Source of the DNA: Parietaria judaica
Lineage: Eukaryota > Streptophyta > Magnoliopsida > Rosales > Urticaceae
Assembly: GCA_954871525.1 (NCBI GenBank)
Contig: OX940872.1
Location: 15,151,180-15,215,179, forward strand
DNA: 64,000 nt
Direction: 5' to 3'
Position numbers and translations under genes: made by a program. The notes beneath the pieces were generated by a model that worked only from the letters and a program-made list of their open reading frames with translations, was not told where the DNA came from and made no database searches. Shown here one piece after another: positions 1-14,200 of the stretch; positions within the stretch are counted from its first letter, which is position 1, and each line of letters opens with the position of its first letter.

Positions 1-2000
1 TCGAGAGATTAGGGGTCTGATTCACGTGAATCCCTTCTGATTAATAATCGATCATTGTACACGCGCATAGGGTAACTTTTGAAAAATATTTTCACGGGAA
101 TTAGAGTCCCATACCAATAATTCCCATTACCCTATCTGTATGTAAAATTCAAAAATTAATTATCTCGATTGGACCTATAATTTTTGTTAATTTTCTTTTT
201 CATTAACGAATTGATTGTGCTTTGAGTATTTAATAAATAATTATCACAATCAATAAATCAATTGCATACCTTTTTCGATTCACAATTCTAATGTGCAATT
301 CTGATCTTTTCTATGTTTCGGTCTTCTCATTCTTGAGTCTATGCGAATTGGGGTCTGCGAATTTTTTTTAGATTGAATATTCGAAGATAGCTCTTACTAG
401 TCTTCCAATGTATTATCAAGATCTTGATCTCCGAAGGGGGTCACACTGAATAGAGAGAGAGAGAGGGCAATTTTTCTAAAGATTGTGAGTTATGATTTTA
501 GGTTTCGGTCCATTATATATAGGTAAAGGTCCATTGGCTTTTGAGAAATTTCCTCAACCAACTTGACAGATTAATCTCAATCAATTTGAGATATTCACTC
601 TAAGATTTGATTTAATAATTAAGTCAAATAAAGAATAGATTCTAAAAAAATATTTTAGAAAATATCACATAAGACTTAATAAAACAAATCTTATTATTTT
701 CACGATTGTTTATTCATAAAATCGCGAACCTCATTATTCGAAAATAAATTTAGTAGTTTTCTCATTTAAATATTTCAGGAATTAATTCCATTATTTAATT
801 ATCTCTCATTTTCTATTTATATAACAGTGTCATTTTCAACCATAAGCCGAAAAACTGTTACTGCCATAAATCTCAAACCTTCTTCAGAATGACACGATTC
901 AAAAAGATAAATTCATCATAATTTAATTTCCTACAACCCTAAGAATTTCCAAGGAATAATTTCATCTATATTTTTCCAGTTTCTACGCTTAACCAAAACA
1001 TTGGTACTTTTGCCATATTTAGGGTAATCATGATTCATGAGACTACAATCCAAAATCATTTCTGATCAGTTCTATTCTATGTTATAACACATAATATTTG
1101 CGGTGTCGAAATTGTAGAGCTATAAAGGGGGAAAATGGACACACGTACTTAAGCTTCGGTGAAAGTGAAGTGCTTTCACCAACTTTGGTTACATTCGACT
1201 ATAGTCCGAAGCTGAACTCTTTAGTACCCGTTGATTATATATTCCTGACTCGGAAGTCCAATGATACAATCAGATTTTCAGAATCAAAGTGTTCGTATTA
1301 TCATGATTCTCGTCTTAATTAGGTGATCACCGTATACCTTCTAGATGACACCGCCTTATTTCATGATTATTGCAAATTTTACTCACTTAACGATTTATGA
1401 AGTCGTTAAGCCTCGTACGAGTACTCATTTACTTCCCACAAATCATTACAAGGAAATCATCAAGTTATTATCTATATCTGTAATTATGCAGTTTGTCACA
1501 GTCAACCTTCCGATCCCAAAATAAAAGTGTTGGGAGTACTCAATGTAAACTACAACGATTAAATCAAAGATCATTTAAGTTGATCTGCACAAACTCATAG
1601 TACCTCCGGACACTAACTGATTCTATTTTATCATCATTTCGAATTTATTTACTAGCCATCCTTGAGGGATTAATGTCTTTCAATTAAAGTCTCGTCCAGT
1701 CCAATATGAAGACACTCTAGATTTGATACAATCTCAACGGTGCGGAGCAACACCATGATCCGGAAATAGATCATGACCTTATAGTATGATTGAGTGTATC
1801 GATAACTTTTTACTATTAGAAGTTCCCACTAATAATCTAAACTATTGACACGTTTATTTTAGTTTCCTTGTATTGTGTTTATAAACCTCATCACATAGAC
1901 CGAGTGTAAGAACAAACACAATTGAAAATATAACAACTAAGGATGCACAAATTCATTCTATTAATATGATAAGAAAAGCTGGACAAAATTGTCCATGATA
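1..2000 (-). repeat. Degenerate LTR of a retrotransposon, reverse orientation, left end cut by window
   Basis: No convincing gene lies here. Read on the minus strand, the stretch resembles the LTR family L found at 38540-41165: both carry a block with GTGTCTTCA followed by TGGACTGGAC, and a later block with CCCAACAC and TATTTTGGGA. A TATA-like stretch on the minus strand near 510-525 is followed by a CT-rich leader, as in an LTR promoter. Orientation is therefore opposite to the later copies. The relation is by eye and diverged; it could be a sister family rather than L itself. Short open frames here have no recognisable domain. Confidence 0.4.
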
Positions 2001-2099
2001 AATATACCTAATTTTTAATAACGAAGGAATGGCCATAAACTTATACAACTGGCATTAGCATCTGAATTACATGGCATATTTATCAGATATGTACGACAC

Positions 2100-2640
2100 G
2101 AGAATGCTTCCCTTGCCATCCTTAGGCGCTTTCCCAGAAGGCGATTATCTTTCTCTCAGAATTGTTAAGACAGGCTCGCTGAGGAATCACTTTGGATCAG
2201 CTAGTTAAGCATGGGCGACATGTTTTTCGGGGCTCGCCAGCATCGCCGATAATACCCCATACGCGATGATCACCCCCGCGCCGCCACTTTAGGAAAAAAT
2301 TTCGGTTCAAACCTTCGTCAAGGACATTTGTCCTCCGATTTCACTAATTTTGAACTACGCGATGACCCGATTCTCCTTGAGATAAGTAGGCAGTTTTTGC
2401 TTGACAAAAGTTTGACATTTTTTTCTCTTTTTTTACAAGGAGCCCCAACCGCCGACATATGGCCAAGGACAGGAAGGCATCAGGAACAACTCAAAGTCTC
2501 ACCGAAGACAGAGATTTCGTCTTTAGCAAAGTCGAGACACTAGTTAGCCTCGTTGACTCCACCTTTGACCATACACGCGACTAGACGGTCGGGCCCTAGG
2601 TTGAATCGTGGACCGGGTACTAACTACTGTTAGTTAAATG
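2100..2640 (+). repeat. Decayed Tat-lineage Ty3/gypsy LTR remnant
   Basis: The block at 2351-2394 reads GAACTACG, then a GACCCGATTCTC segment, then GAGATAAGTAGGCAG. The same ordered words occur in the LTRs of element A (about 22021 and 31230) and, reversed, of element B (about 45200). The upstream text (GCCGATAATACCCCA, then CCGCGCCGCCACTT) also parallels A's (GCCGGTAATAACCAGCC, then CCGCACCGCCAATAACG). No internal domain follows, so this is a truncated or solo remnant. Confidence 0.6.
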
Positions 2641-2849
2641 TTGAGAATTAACAATAAACATTATATTAGTAGTGAAATCTCAATATTAATAAAAAAGAAT
2701 TTAAATAAATTAATTTAAATAATATAATTATTCAACTGTATTACATCTTATTTGGTTTTCACTAATGAACGAACCATTTTTAGTTTGTAGTGCATTTTAA
2801 TATTCGATTTATTCAATTTAATATAAAAGTGTATATTCCTACTTTTTAG

Positions 2850-3310
2850 TGGTGGAAGTACCAATTTTTGCATCCACGATAAAAAATTGATTCTTTTACC
2901 AACAAAAAAGATTAATACTTTAACTGCAATAATAATATGTATTTTCTATATACTTTCATCTTCCAAGAAGAATTGGTACTCTTAACTATAGTAATTTAAG
3001 AATTTGAATGTTAAAAAATGATACTTTTACCACTTAAAAAGAATTGGTACTTTAACTGCAATAACAAAATATTCTTTGGTAGTTTTACCATCAAATAAGA
3101 ATATGTATTTCAACCGAAATAATTTATAAAAAAACATGGACGTAAAAAAATTGTATGTTTACCACCCAACAAGAAATGTACTTTAACCGCAATAATTTAC
3201 AAATATTGACATAAAAATTTTGTACCTTTACCACTTAAAAATAGATTTTTACTTCAATAATACTGTGCTTTTGATACTTTTACCCCTCGAAAGAAATTAG
3301 TGAAGATCAA
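2850..3310. repeat. AT-rich imperfect tandem repeats
   Basis: Roughly 60-80-bp units recur, each with a TTTTACCA word, an AAGAAT-TGGTACTTTAAC-like core and a GCAATAAT tail. Five to six degenerate copies can be followed. No open frame of note runs through them. Function unknown; probably old satellite-like DNA or an internal repeat of a decayed transposon. Confidence 0.6.
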
Positions 3311-3559
3311 AGACAAGAAGAAAAGCAAAAGTATATTTTAGGAAAAACATAAAAAAAAACACTAACATTAAAAAAGTGAACGATTTTAGGCAAAAAAATA
3401 ATAATAATAATTGCCAAGCTGAACTTATTATTAAAGTGTTTGCTTATACCAAACACAAATAGTAACTTAGAATATATATAAAAAAAAAACCTATTAATAA
3501 ATAATTTTGGCGTTCAAGCGATTGCCATTTTCACATAAAAACTAAACACTTTATTTTTA

Positions 3560-4540
3560 GGGTAAACTGCGGCTAATGTACTCAATCTTTGATCTTCAGC
3601 GGATTATGTACCCAATGTTTATTCTAGGCGGTTAATGTACCCAATGTTTGATCCGTTAGATATTTTTGTGTTTTCCGTCACTTGACCGTTAGAGAGTGAT
3701 TCCTCCTCTATATATATACACTTTTCGTATTTTTGACATAAATTAATCCAAAGTTTATGCACGACCTATGGTTGGAAAGATAAGAGATAGATCTACAACT
3801 TTGAAGTTATAAGTTTTGTAAAAACAGTTTTTAAAAAATATGAAAATTACAACATAAAACTGGACATTATTTTAATGCAGAATATTTGTTTCGAGCAAAT
3901 TTTAATATACTTAATGACTTTTTATGATGAAACATAAAAATAAAAAATTGTAGATAATTTTTTTTATCTTTCAAACGGTGTTTATTTATAAATTTTGGAC
4001 AAAAAATGAGTGAGTTATGCCAAAAATATGAAAGATTATTTCGCATCACATCTTTAGTACTTTTGGCATAACTCACTCATTTTTTGTCCAAAGTTTATAA
4101 ATAAACACCCGTTAGAAAGATAAAATGTTTATTTATAACTTTGTAGTTTTACGTTTCATCATAAAAAATCATTAAGTATATTAAAATTTGCTCAACCAAA
4201 TATTTTGCATTAAACTAATGTCCAGTTTTACGTTGTACTTGAAATTTAGTATTTTTCTAAAACTGATTTTACAAAACTTATAACACGAAACTTGTAGATA
4301 TATCTCTTATAATCCAACCATAGGTTGTGCATAAAATTTGGACAAAAAATGAGTAAGTTATGTAAAAAATACGAAAAGTGTACATATAGAGGAGGATAAC
4401 TCTCTAACGGTCAAGTGAGTGAGAGAAAACACGAAAAGATCTAACGAATCAAACATTGGGTAAATTAGCCGCCGAAAATAAACATTGGGTACATAATCCG
4501 AAGAAGATCAAACATTGGATACATTAGCCACAGTTTACCC
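3560..4540. mobile_element. Fold-back, Mutator-like MITE (long inverted repeat)
   Basis: The whole 981 bp is one near-continuous inverted repeat. The left end starts GGGTAAACTGCGGCTAATGT and the right end is its near-exact reverse complement. The arms match inward through the GAGGAGGA, AACGGTCAAGTGA and AAATGAGTGAGTTATG segments to a short centre near 4040. Flanks are TTATTTTTA (3551-3559) and TTATTTTAA (4541-4549), an 8-of-9 match. A 9-bp duplication is the usual Mutator/MULE size. No transposase is encoded, so it moved in trans. It lies about 750 bp downstream of the FMT gene. Confidence 0.8.
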
Positions 4541-5293
4541 TTATTTTAATCTAATTCAGCTTTAGGTATTCAATTTTTTTTTCATTTAATTTAGTGTGAA
4601 ACAGTTTAATAACAGTTAAATTTTTTCATTATAATTGTATTGGTTTTCAATAATAACAATAAAAAAAAGTTTACAGTTTCTTTTGTTCATTTTATTCCAC
4701 CTTACGTACACGGATGAGTGTTGGATAGTCGTCGACCTTCACTTTGAAAATTTCATGTGGAGTTTTTAATTGTCATGCAATTATTATATGTAAATATACT
4801 AAAAATAATCATTGAATCTAATGCTTTCACCATTACGCGAACAAGAGTCATCTGATAATATAAACGAAATTTGACAACAATTTGCATCTTCATGCTCAAA
4901 ACATAGTAAATTTAATCACCCTTTGAGTTAAAAATGATTTCCTATTGTTTATAGGTATTTATTAATGGGAGCCATTTTATGCAGATCCCTACTAAGTTTT
5001 ACATAAATCATTTCAAATTTTAGAAGCAGAGCATCTAAACATTAACATTTTCCAGCTCGTTCATCACTTGGCTAGCCAGCTTCCAAAACCTATTTCATCC
5101 CTACACACCCGCCACGTCATCGCCAGGTGTCCACGATTTTAACTTTGGGACGGAGCGGGAAGTATTGACTATCTCCGAAGCTTTGACAAAAAATATTAAA
5201 ATTTATAAAATAATAATAAAAAAGAACACATCCAATCTCGAGGATCAATCTACGGTAACGTTCCTATCGGCTAAATAGTAAGCTCTCAAAACT
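4541..5293. other. Intergenic and 3' flank of FMT
   Basis: AT-rich sequence with no gene. It should contain the FMT 3' UTR, which reads leftward from the stop codon at 5294-5296. I could not assign a poly(A) site with confidence. Confidence 0.5.
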
Positions 5294-8200
5294 TCATTCT
5301 GCTGTTTTGGGCTTGCTCTTTTTCTTGCCATCCAAAGCCGCCAAGCCCTTGCCCAATCCAACGGGCGCTTCCGACTGCTGCTCATTGACCGTGCCGGGTG
5401 TTGAGCCATTTGGTTGACTGTTGGCTTCTATCACCCCGTCTGTTGAATCTCCACCGCTCGATGCATCGGGAGCCGGTGAAGAGCTCATCATGTTGAGTAG
5501 CTGAGTCAGCGGAGGCACAGCTTGGACAGGAACGCCGTGCGGGCGGATCAGGAGGCCTCTCGCCGCTGCCTTCTTTCTGACCTCAGCAGCTGCTCGAGCT
5601 GCCCGTTCGTCGACTCCCCTGCCCCGCTGAAGAGCTTCACCCATCAGGGCAGCGTTGAGCGATTTGTTCATGGACCCACTTGAATTTCCGGACCCGCCAG
5701 CCACTGCAGCGGCTTGGAATGCTTGAATTAAGTCAGGATGAGCCTGTCATACAAAAGGTTCAGCAACAGATTATGCTAGGAAGAAGGGAAAAGAGCTGTT
5801 ATAAGTACTGGAAGGGTAGTTTGGTCATTTAGCCTAGTTTAAGGCTTATTCATCTAGGTGCAAAACTGTCATTAGCATTTTATGAGTCTAGTAAAGTAGT
5901 GTTAGTTTAGAGTACTGGGTAGTATAGTCTTGCCTGGAAGAAGGGTAGTATAGTCTTGGCTGGAAGAAGGGTAGTATAGTCTTTCAGCTCGCATGTGGAG
6001 GTTTGGTAAATTAAGTAGGGCTTAGCTTAAAGTAGAGTAATAAGAATAGATTATGCTTTCCGCTTGGAGTAAAGGCCGATTTTGGGTTGTAATCTTATTG
6101 ATCCAGGTAAACTCACAGTCAATTCGCCTACTGTTTCAGTTAGAGTTGACATACAAGACACATTTGGGCGAAACAGATTCGGAGCCATAACAAGAGATGG
6201 GAATAAGATAGCGTGTTAGTGATAGACCCGTAATTTAAGTGACAGCAAGGGAAAGTTTAGATAACCCTAATCCTTCCTATTCAAGTGGCGCCTAGGGCTT
6301 TGTGTAGCTTTATGTTTTGTTTAGTCTAGTGACTCAGAGACATATCTCGAAGGAGCAGTGGGCTTTGTGTCGTATTCCGTTTGATTATCGTAATAAAGAG
6401 CGAAGGGGATTCATCGCGTTGGTGAATACCTGTTGGCCTTATATTGTCTTGGAAATTGTGTTTGGATCCAATTAGAAATATCGAATAGTAGAACGAAGAA
6501 ACTGGTATATATACCTTGAGGATATCGATAGCCTTCTGAGTAGAAGCAGCAGCATTCAAAGCTTGACCCTTTTGCTTCTGTGCAGTGATCTGCAGAAAGA
6601 GAACCATTAGACGCAATGATGAAAGCTAAGCGAGCGGGATAGGCTCTTCTTCTGATATTTAATTTCAAGGATGTCGCTTGCTTACTTGCAGCTCACGCAT
6701 CTTAAATGTCTTCATCCAGTTTTGTGAGTCACGTGTCCTCGAATCCTCCTCGCCTAGTTGCTTGACAAGTATGTCGTAAGTCTTCTTCTCATGCTGCAAG
6801 GAAAATATAAGGAACAAGCCATGGTTATTTCGCAGGCGTGAAAGAAGTTCAAAGGTGAAAGTTTTGGTCAACTGAAGATGAGGAGATGAAATGCATACTT
6901 AGCAACAGGAACCAATTAAATTAACTATAAACTAAAAAAGACGCAGGGTACATTCAATACGAAATTTCATTTCTAAAAAGGTTAACAAAAATATTTCTAA
7001 CCCGTGCCAAACAAAGTTTTCCATAAGCATGGAAACTGCAGAGTGATATCCGCTTAAAACATGAAATACGTTTTTTTTTCTTCACTAATGCATGATCTGG
7101 AAATGCAAAAATAATTGGGACAAGACAAATCTTCATAAAAACGCTGACCACATCTAGCTCACTCTACCCCATATGTCCGACGTTATTCCACACTAATATC
7201 ACCTCTCTTTTTAATTTGAATAGACTAAGAATACAAAAATATGAGTCCGTTAACATAAAAAATAGTCAATTATAATTCCCACAACCAAATTTAAGATGCA
7301 CCATTTAAGTTAAGTTATATTTGATTATTTTCCATGGTGATCTATACGTTCTTTTAGCTTAAATATCCAATTGTTTAATAATCATGTTATATTCATAAAA
7401 TATCGGAAACCAATCAGATAAATGTTTTTTAAATTTTGGGAATATAGATATATGTGTATATACCTGATGCGAAAGCTTGAAAGCACCCATGCAATTGAAA
7501 GCAATTGCAAGAGCATGGTAGCAGACAGCAGTTTGGATATGTTCCTCGCCTAAAAGCCTCTCATTCTTCTTGAGGGCCTCTTGCAGATAACGAAGTGCGG
7601 TGTTCATATTCCCGATATCTTGATACATCATCGCCACATTAATGAATGTGGCAGCAACATCAGGGTGGTCGGGTCCAGAAGATAAGCTGAGCAGAAGCAG
7701 AGCCCGAGACATGTGCATTAGAGCAAGTTCTGATTGGTTCAACCCATGATAGAAAAGAGCCATGTTCCCGTAACTGCAAGGAAAATGAAGCATCAGTCTA
7801 CAAAGTTTCATCGGTAACATACAACCGCTATTAAGTAAGCATATTGCACTACCTGTGAGCAGTGTCGGGATGGTCTAAACCCAAGCAGCGTTCATTAATG
7901 ATGAGCTCTTTATGCTGTTGCATTACAGCTCCAGCCATATCTCCAGCATGGTATAGAACCATTGCAAGGTACCTAAACACGGTACAAATCTCCACATTAA
8001 TTGCTTACACATTCTGTTAGAATATGACTTGGATTTTTTAAAATTTAATTATTAATGTCTTGACTAATGTAGGTTTATTTAGTCAGAATTTCGTGGAATA
8101 AATTTTTCAGAAAATTATCTCTGAATTTGAGCAGATCCATTGAAAAGGATCAGAAGGGTAAAATGCGATACGTACCGACAGCAATTGGCAACCTCACGAT

Positions 8201-11200
8201 GCATTGGGCCAGTAACCTGACACAAAACAAAGGAGATGGTAATGTCATACAAAACATGCCACCAACGTTAGACTACAATGCAAAGTGCAATATAGAATAC
8301 CTGTTGCAGAATAGAAAATGCCTCGGAAAATAATGTGTACGCTTCACTAAGCATTCCCTGAAACAAACATATTAGTATGCGTGACAATTAGTGACGATAC
8401 ATTCAAGAACTATAAAACCTATTGGAGCAAATCAGATTGCATCCTCAAATACTTTTCATAGCATCAGAAAATCATTCTGAAGTGCCTTAAATAAAAACAT
8501 AACCAATTTATCCCCAAACACGCTCTCAAGACATAAATGTAAGCCAATCTAACACTTTTTATTTTTTAAAGAAATTTCGAGACCGTACAATACCATTTTA
8601 AATTGAATACCAAACTATCTAATACGTTCAAATTACACCTAAAAATCTCGAATATTTAACATATTTGATGAATCAGTAACGATATAAAAAAAAGGTAATA
8701 AAACATGTTAGCCAACAGTATTCACGGACGAACATCAGGTACTTTAGTTTAGACGAGATATATAACCCGCGCGATGCTGCGGTTCAAATTTTTTATTTAT
8801 TTATTTTTTAGCAAGAGAAATTTGATAGTTTTATATTTTTTTAAGTATATAACTTTTAAACAATTTTTTTTTATGTTAATCAATCTATTTTAGGGTAAAT
8901 TACATGATAAAGAAATTTATACGTGAAATGTTTGTTTTCTAGTATCTATCTTTATTTGTAAACTTACATTAATATATCAAGAATACTAAATTGTGCACAA
9001 CTCCATGCACATATTAATTTTTTTCTTCTAAATAATTTTTTTTTTTTTAATATTTAAAATAATCAAAGTAAAAAATTAGAGTTTCAAGTCAAACTTAACA
9101 ATAATGTTAAATTTTGAAAACATTAAAAATAAATATTAAGAAAATAAAAATCTGAACAATTGTGACGTGCGCTAGTGTAGTCACGCGCGCGCGTTGTAGG
9201 AGGAGGTTGGTGAAATAGTTAAGAGATTCGAGTGTGCTTGTGAGACGTCGTTTTTGTTGTTCAGAGAGAAGCTTATACGGGTGCAACCGGGTAGGGTACC
9301 CTGTTTTTTTAAGGTACCCAGTATTCGGATCCGAAATCCGGGTATCTATTTTTTGATTCCCGAATTTCATACCCGATACCTGATTTTGGAAACCGGATCC
9401 ATGTATCCGGATTTTTACCCAGATCCGTTCTTCTTTTAAATATATATATTATCTTAAAAAAATACATTCATCTTAAAAAAATGCATAAAAAATAATCTCG
9501 CGCATCAAGCATAAACAAAATAGTCCAAAATGCATTAAAAAAATAGTCTCGTGCATCAAACATAAATAAAACATAGTCCCGAGCAAAAAGAAAAGAAAAA
9601 AAAAGTCTCCGGCATAAAAACAAAAAAAAAAACAATCTCCGAGGAGAGAAAATGGAATTGGGTTGCACGAACCCTAATCAAACTTTAAGAAATTATCACA
9701 AAGAAACCCTAATCAAACTTTAAATCGGGTACCGGGTACATGTATCCGATTTTGAATCTAGATACGGGTACCCGGATCCAGAATCTGGATTCGCATTTGG
9801 ATAATTACCCGGTTTCCGGGTATAATTTGCACCCCTAATTATTAATGATTTTGTTTGATTTCTTTCATTCTAAAGATTTGAGCTTTTTACTAAAAGTATA
9901 TATGAATATGAATATATATACATATATATATATAATTAGATAATGAAAGAATCGTAAAGAAAAGTCAAAGAAAATTAGAAAAAAGAAAAAAGAAAAAAGA
10001 AAAAAGAAATAAAAATAAAAGACATGTCACACTTAACACTTGACATTTATTAGTTGGCAAGATAAATATATACTCTGCACATTAGTATAGGATAACCCAA
10101 AAAAAGTGCCATGTTTTAAGTAATTAAGCAAAACAATTGTAATTTTATAATTGGACAAAATAGTTACTGTAGTATCTACAGTATTTTTGGGCTTTCAAAT
10201 AGTTATATAGGATAATAGTTCGGGAGCACAGCCAAAGCTCAACAAACCAAGGTCTTGAGTCAAACAGACAAAACAGAACAGAACCACGGCACAAAACCCT
10301 AGGTGACACTATATAGAAGATACTAGAGTTTCCTAATATCTCCTTTATTGCTACTTTCCAGAACTAACCCACTACCATAAAATAACATAACAATAATAAA
10401 TTCAACATATCAATGTCAAACCCTAGACCATGAAAAAGAGTAGCTTCCAGCATACTGATATATATAAACCTGAAATGAGAAGTGTATTACCTCAGCCAGC
10501 TGGATTTTGCCTGTTTCAATAAGTTCCTTAGCTTCTGAACATACAGGAACTGAGTGTTTCACCACAGGTTCAAGATTGAAGACATCGGCTGTTTGGAAAG
10601 GTGACGCTGATTCAAGGTCATATCTGCGAGCTGCAACGGTAACTCCTACCTGCAAAGCAAATAAGATACTTAGTACTGTTAGTCAATATGCTTGAGCATA
10701 TGATAAACGCAAAAAAAAAACCTACACCTATAAAGATTTAACGCTCCTTGCAGCAATTTGTTAAAACAAGTATTATATTAAGAAAAATCACCCCACTTCT
10801 GCCAGAAGTTATGAATTGAGGGGGTTAAGGCTAAGAGGGGTCTTTACGTGTAGCGTATATAGTGCATAGGAGGATAAAGTGATACCATCTGCAAGGTTAA
10901 ATATCTAACAAAAAATCAAATGTTGCACTCTTATGCACACTTGGCTCCAGATTCTAAAGCGGTACAAAATTACCGTAAACAAGTATACACTTTTATAGAT
11001 AAAGCCAAGGTTTTAAAAAACAAAGTAGGCGGACGCCTCAAGGCGCGCCTCTGTGCGAGGCGACGGGATTTAGCCTCCGGGCGACCTACTAAGCGCAAAA
11101 AATCAAGGCGTCCGCCTTTTTCCGGCCTAGGCGACGGAGGCGTCCGCCTCTGTGGCGAGGCGCTGGGCAAATCGTGAGGCGAACGCCTCTGGAATCAGTA

Positions 11201-14200
11201 GAGAAAATTCTTTTCCGAGCCATTGATGAAGGTCGAAGAAAGAAGAAGGAAAGAGAATGGCTTTAGGGTTAAAGAGTGGCTAGGGTTACGGTAGAAGGAG
11301 ATGTGGCTGGCTGCATTGAATATATTATATGGGCTTTTTTAAAATATTAAAAGAACAAATCAAATGGCTTTAAATGAAATATATTTGGGTTTCAATTCCT
11401 ATTAAACCCTAATTCTTTTCTATTTCTTAATGACATATTTAAAATCCTAAAACATATTATGTTTTTTACTTTATTTTTTTTATTTATGTTTATTATGGTT
11501 TTATAGTTTAAGGCAATGGTTTTTTAATTTCTTAATGGGTTTTTTTTATGTTTAAGACTTGTGTGATTTCTTATCTGATTATGGTTTTTATTATATATAT
11601 TATTTTATAATTAATTTATTATTAAAAATCGAGGCTTACGCCTCGAGGCTTACGCCTTTTGAGGCGGTGAGAAAACGCCTCGCCTCGAAATCTAGTACTT
11701 TAAAACCTTGGATAAAGCATGCACATGTTTCACATAGAAACAATAGACACAACCATAGTTAACTCGATTTGCAACCTGAAGCTTAGGATAATTTATATTC
11801 AGATTATATAGACGAGAAATATTATTATAAGGTACAAAAAATATCCTATTTTATCCTGAGAAACGTCTAAGATGGCAAAACCCGTACTTACCTTTAGGCA
11901 AAGATTACGGATTACAGAAACTTTCTTCACACGAGATTTAGCATCCTCTGGCAACTCAAACTATAATAGTTAAGAGAAAAACAAAACGATTTGAGTTAGC
12001 CTCAATAGAAGTTCAGATGTTAAGAGTATATCAGTTGTTTATATAATATATACCTGGTACTTTAGTTTTGCAAATTCTTGAATATCTGTCCATAGAGTTT
12101 CAGAGCTAATATTCATAAATGAGGATTGGATTTTTCTTCCCGAGGCTCCACCTTTCCACTTCACTTGTCCCTTAGAAGGCTTTCCAGGGGATTGATGGCT
12201 CGCGTGGTCCTGTAGATTGTTAAATACGAGCATATAACTTTATGTTCAAGATCAGAAAACTAAACTGTAACAAGATAATTTACATTCTGAAGCTTTACGA
12301 TAGCGCCTGTTTTTGCAATAAATGAGTTATCTGCACTGTGACAATTTTAAGGGGATTCTATGGCTAAAAAAAGTACACGAAGATGACAGGGCTAAAAGGT
12401 AACATAATATTATTTTAGTTTCATAGTAAGCGATGCATTATGCATCTAAATGACAAGTACTATGGGAAGAAGAAAGTTCAATATAAAAAAGATTATTAAA
12501 AGACCTACAAGTAGCATTTAACCAATGAAACAATAAATGCTATTTCGACAATATACTCAGGCACATCTCACTGAGATCGTTTAGCCTTATGAAAGAAAAG
12601 AAAACAAGACTCGTTTTTCTAAGAATTTTTAAAGATCGACTCAATAAACATTCCTCTGTTGGTTAAAAAATAATCTAAACAATAATTTTATTTGATGGAC
12701 TCGAGAATCAAATGAGAACATAATTTTCTTTCCCCACGGGCTCTTGCTTCTATAAACACGAGTAAATTCACTTGTATACAAAAAGAAATAAAATAAAAAA
12801 ATAAAAATTCAGCGAGCAAAAAAGATACCCTGACAGCTCTTGACAACGAGTTAGATACCCTGCCAGCTCAACTAAATGTATAAACGCTACGAAGTTATTA
12901 AAGTTTGGAAAAGGTAATCATACTTTTTTTGGAGTTCTGGACTGTGAATTAGCAGAGCCCTTTGCAGCAATGGCTTGGCAGCTTCCGAAAATACAATTAA
13001 AGAAATGGGAGATTGCTGGCCCCATATCATGGTCTTGTGTATCTCTTAAAAGATCCTGCATGTAATAGAAGAGATGTGGATGGACATGGACTTAAATAGT
13101 TTTAACTGACACAAAATACCTCTAATTAAATATGATGATGATGATATATTGAAAAAGATATTAATTACACCATACTATACTGTGTTTGGATGATAAACTA
13201 GAGGAAAGGAAAATTGACTACATCAGCTTTTACGGATAACACTAAAATATGTATTTAATAATTATAGATGAAGCTTTCTATATATTGAAAAAGTAATAAA
13301 TAAATACTGGCTTTCTTTCTTGAGTTGTTGACGGGTTTATAGTAAGATAAAGTATTATTATTACCTTCAAGATGTGTTTGGCAGACCTAACAACAATTTC
13401 ATTACAGCAAAGGTCCCATAAGTGCGGTAAATGTCTAGTCCCATCAGCCACCTGTTATAAGATCCAAGCATGAGAAATCGCAAGCAACTTATTATAACAA
13501 AATGTCAAAAGAATTATGTTCTCGAGGTATATGCAATATTCAAATATTTGACTGGTATTAACAAATTTCACACCTTCCCAATGTAGCGAATATTAATTCC
13601 ATGAGCATGAAGCGCTTCAGCTAATGTCTGCCCGTCCATGGGTGACACTTCAAGCGAGCAAAGATCTTGTACAAATTTCGGAAGCACAACATCTAACAGA
13701 TACGAACTAACTTTTTTCACATTCTCTTCATCCGCTTCTATCTCCTGGAATTACAAAGTAAATCAATAAAAATTAATAAAACATACTCCAGTCCCATAAG
13801 TATAAAGGGAAGGTTAGTGTTTAACAAGATTCACAGCTAACCTCTTGGTGTCCAGTCAACTTAAAGTCTGTGAATACATTAGGGTTAAAAAGAATCTCTT
13901 CATGTGATTCAGAGGCTTCAACAGGTGGAATCTCCTCAACACTATTCTCATCTCTTTTTTCGTCCTATAAGATCAGTGACAAAATGCGACACGTCACGCA
14001 AGCAAGAGCTAATGCCTACTTGTGAGATATATATATATATATATACAAACACATATATATAGAGAGAGAGAGAGAGATCACGACGACAATGAGGCGCGCC
14101 TCAGTGAGGCGTAGAATATTTTCGCAACGAGGCTTACGCCTTGAAAGGAAAGAGTGAGGCGTGCGCCTCGGCTTACGCCTCAGTCGTGATTTTTACGCCT

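Noticed and set aside
1098..1322. 74-codon frame as a gene
   Set aside because: It lies in decayed LTR sequence and has no domain or promoter.
8755..8800. ACCCGCGCGATGCTGCGG sequence as a Helitron end
   Set aside because: A GC hairpin-like word is present in intron 21, but I found no TC and CTRR end pair at fitting distance.
9268..9845. 8-bp target duplication for the GGGTACCC element
   Set aside because: Flanks GAAGCTTA and ATTATTAA do not match; the element call rests on its ends and internal words.
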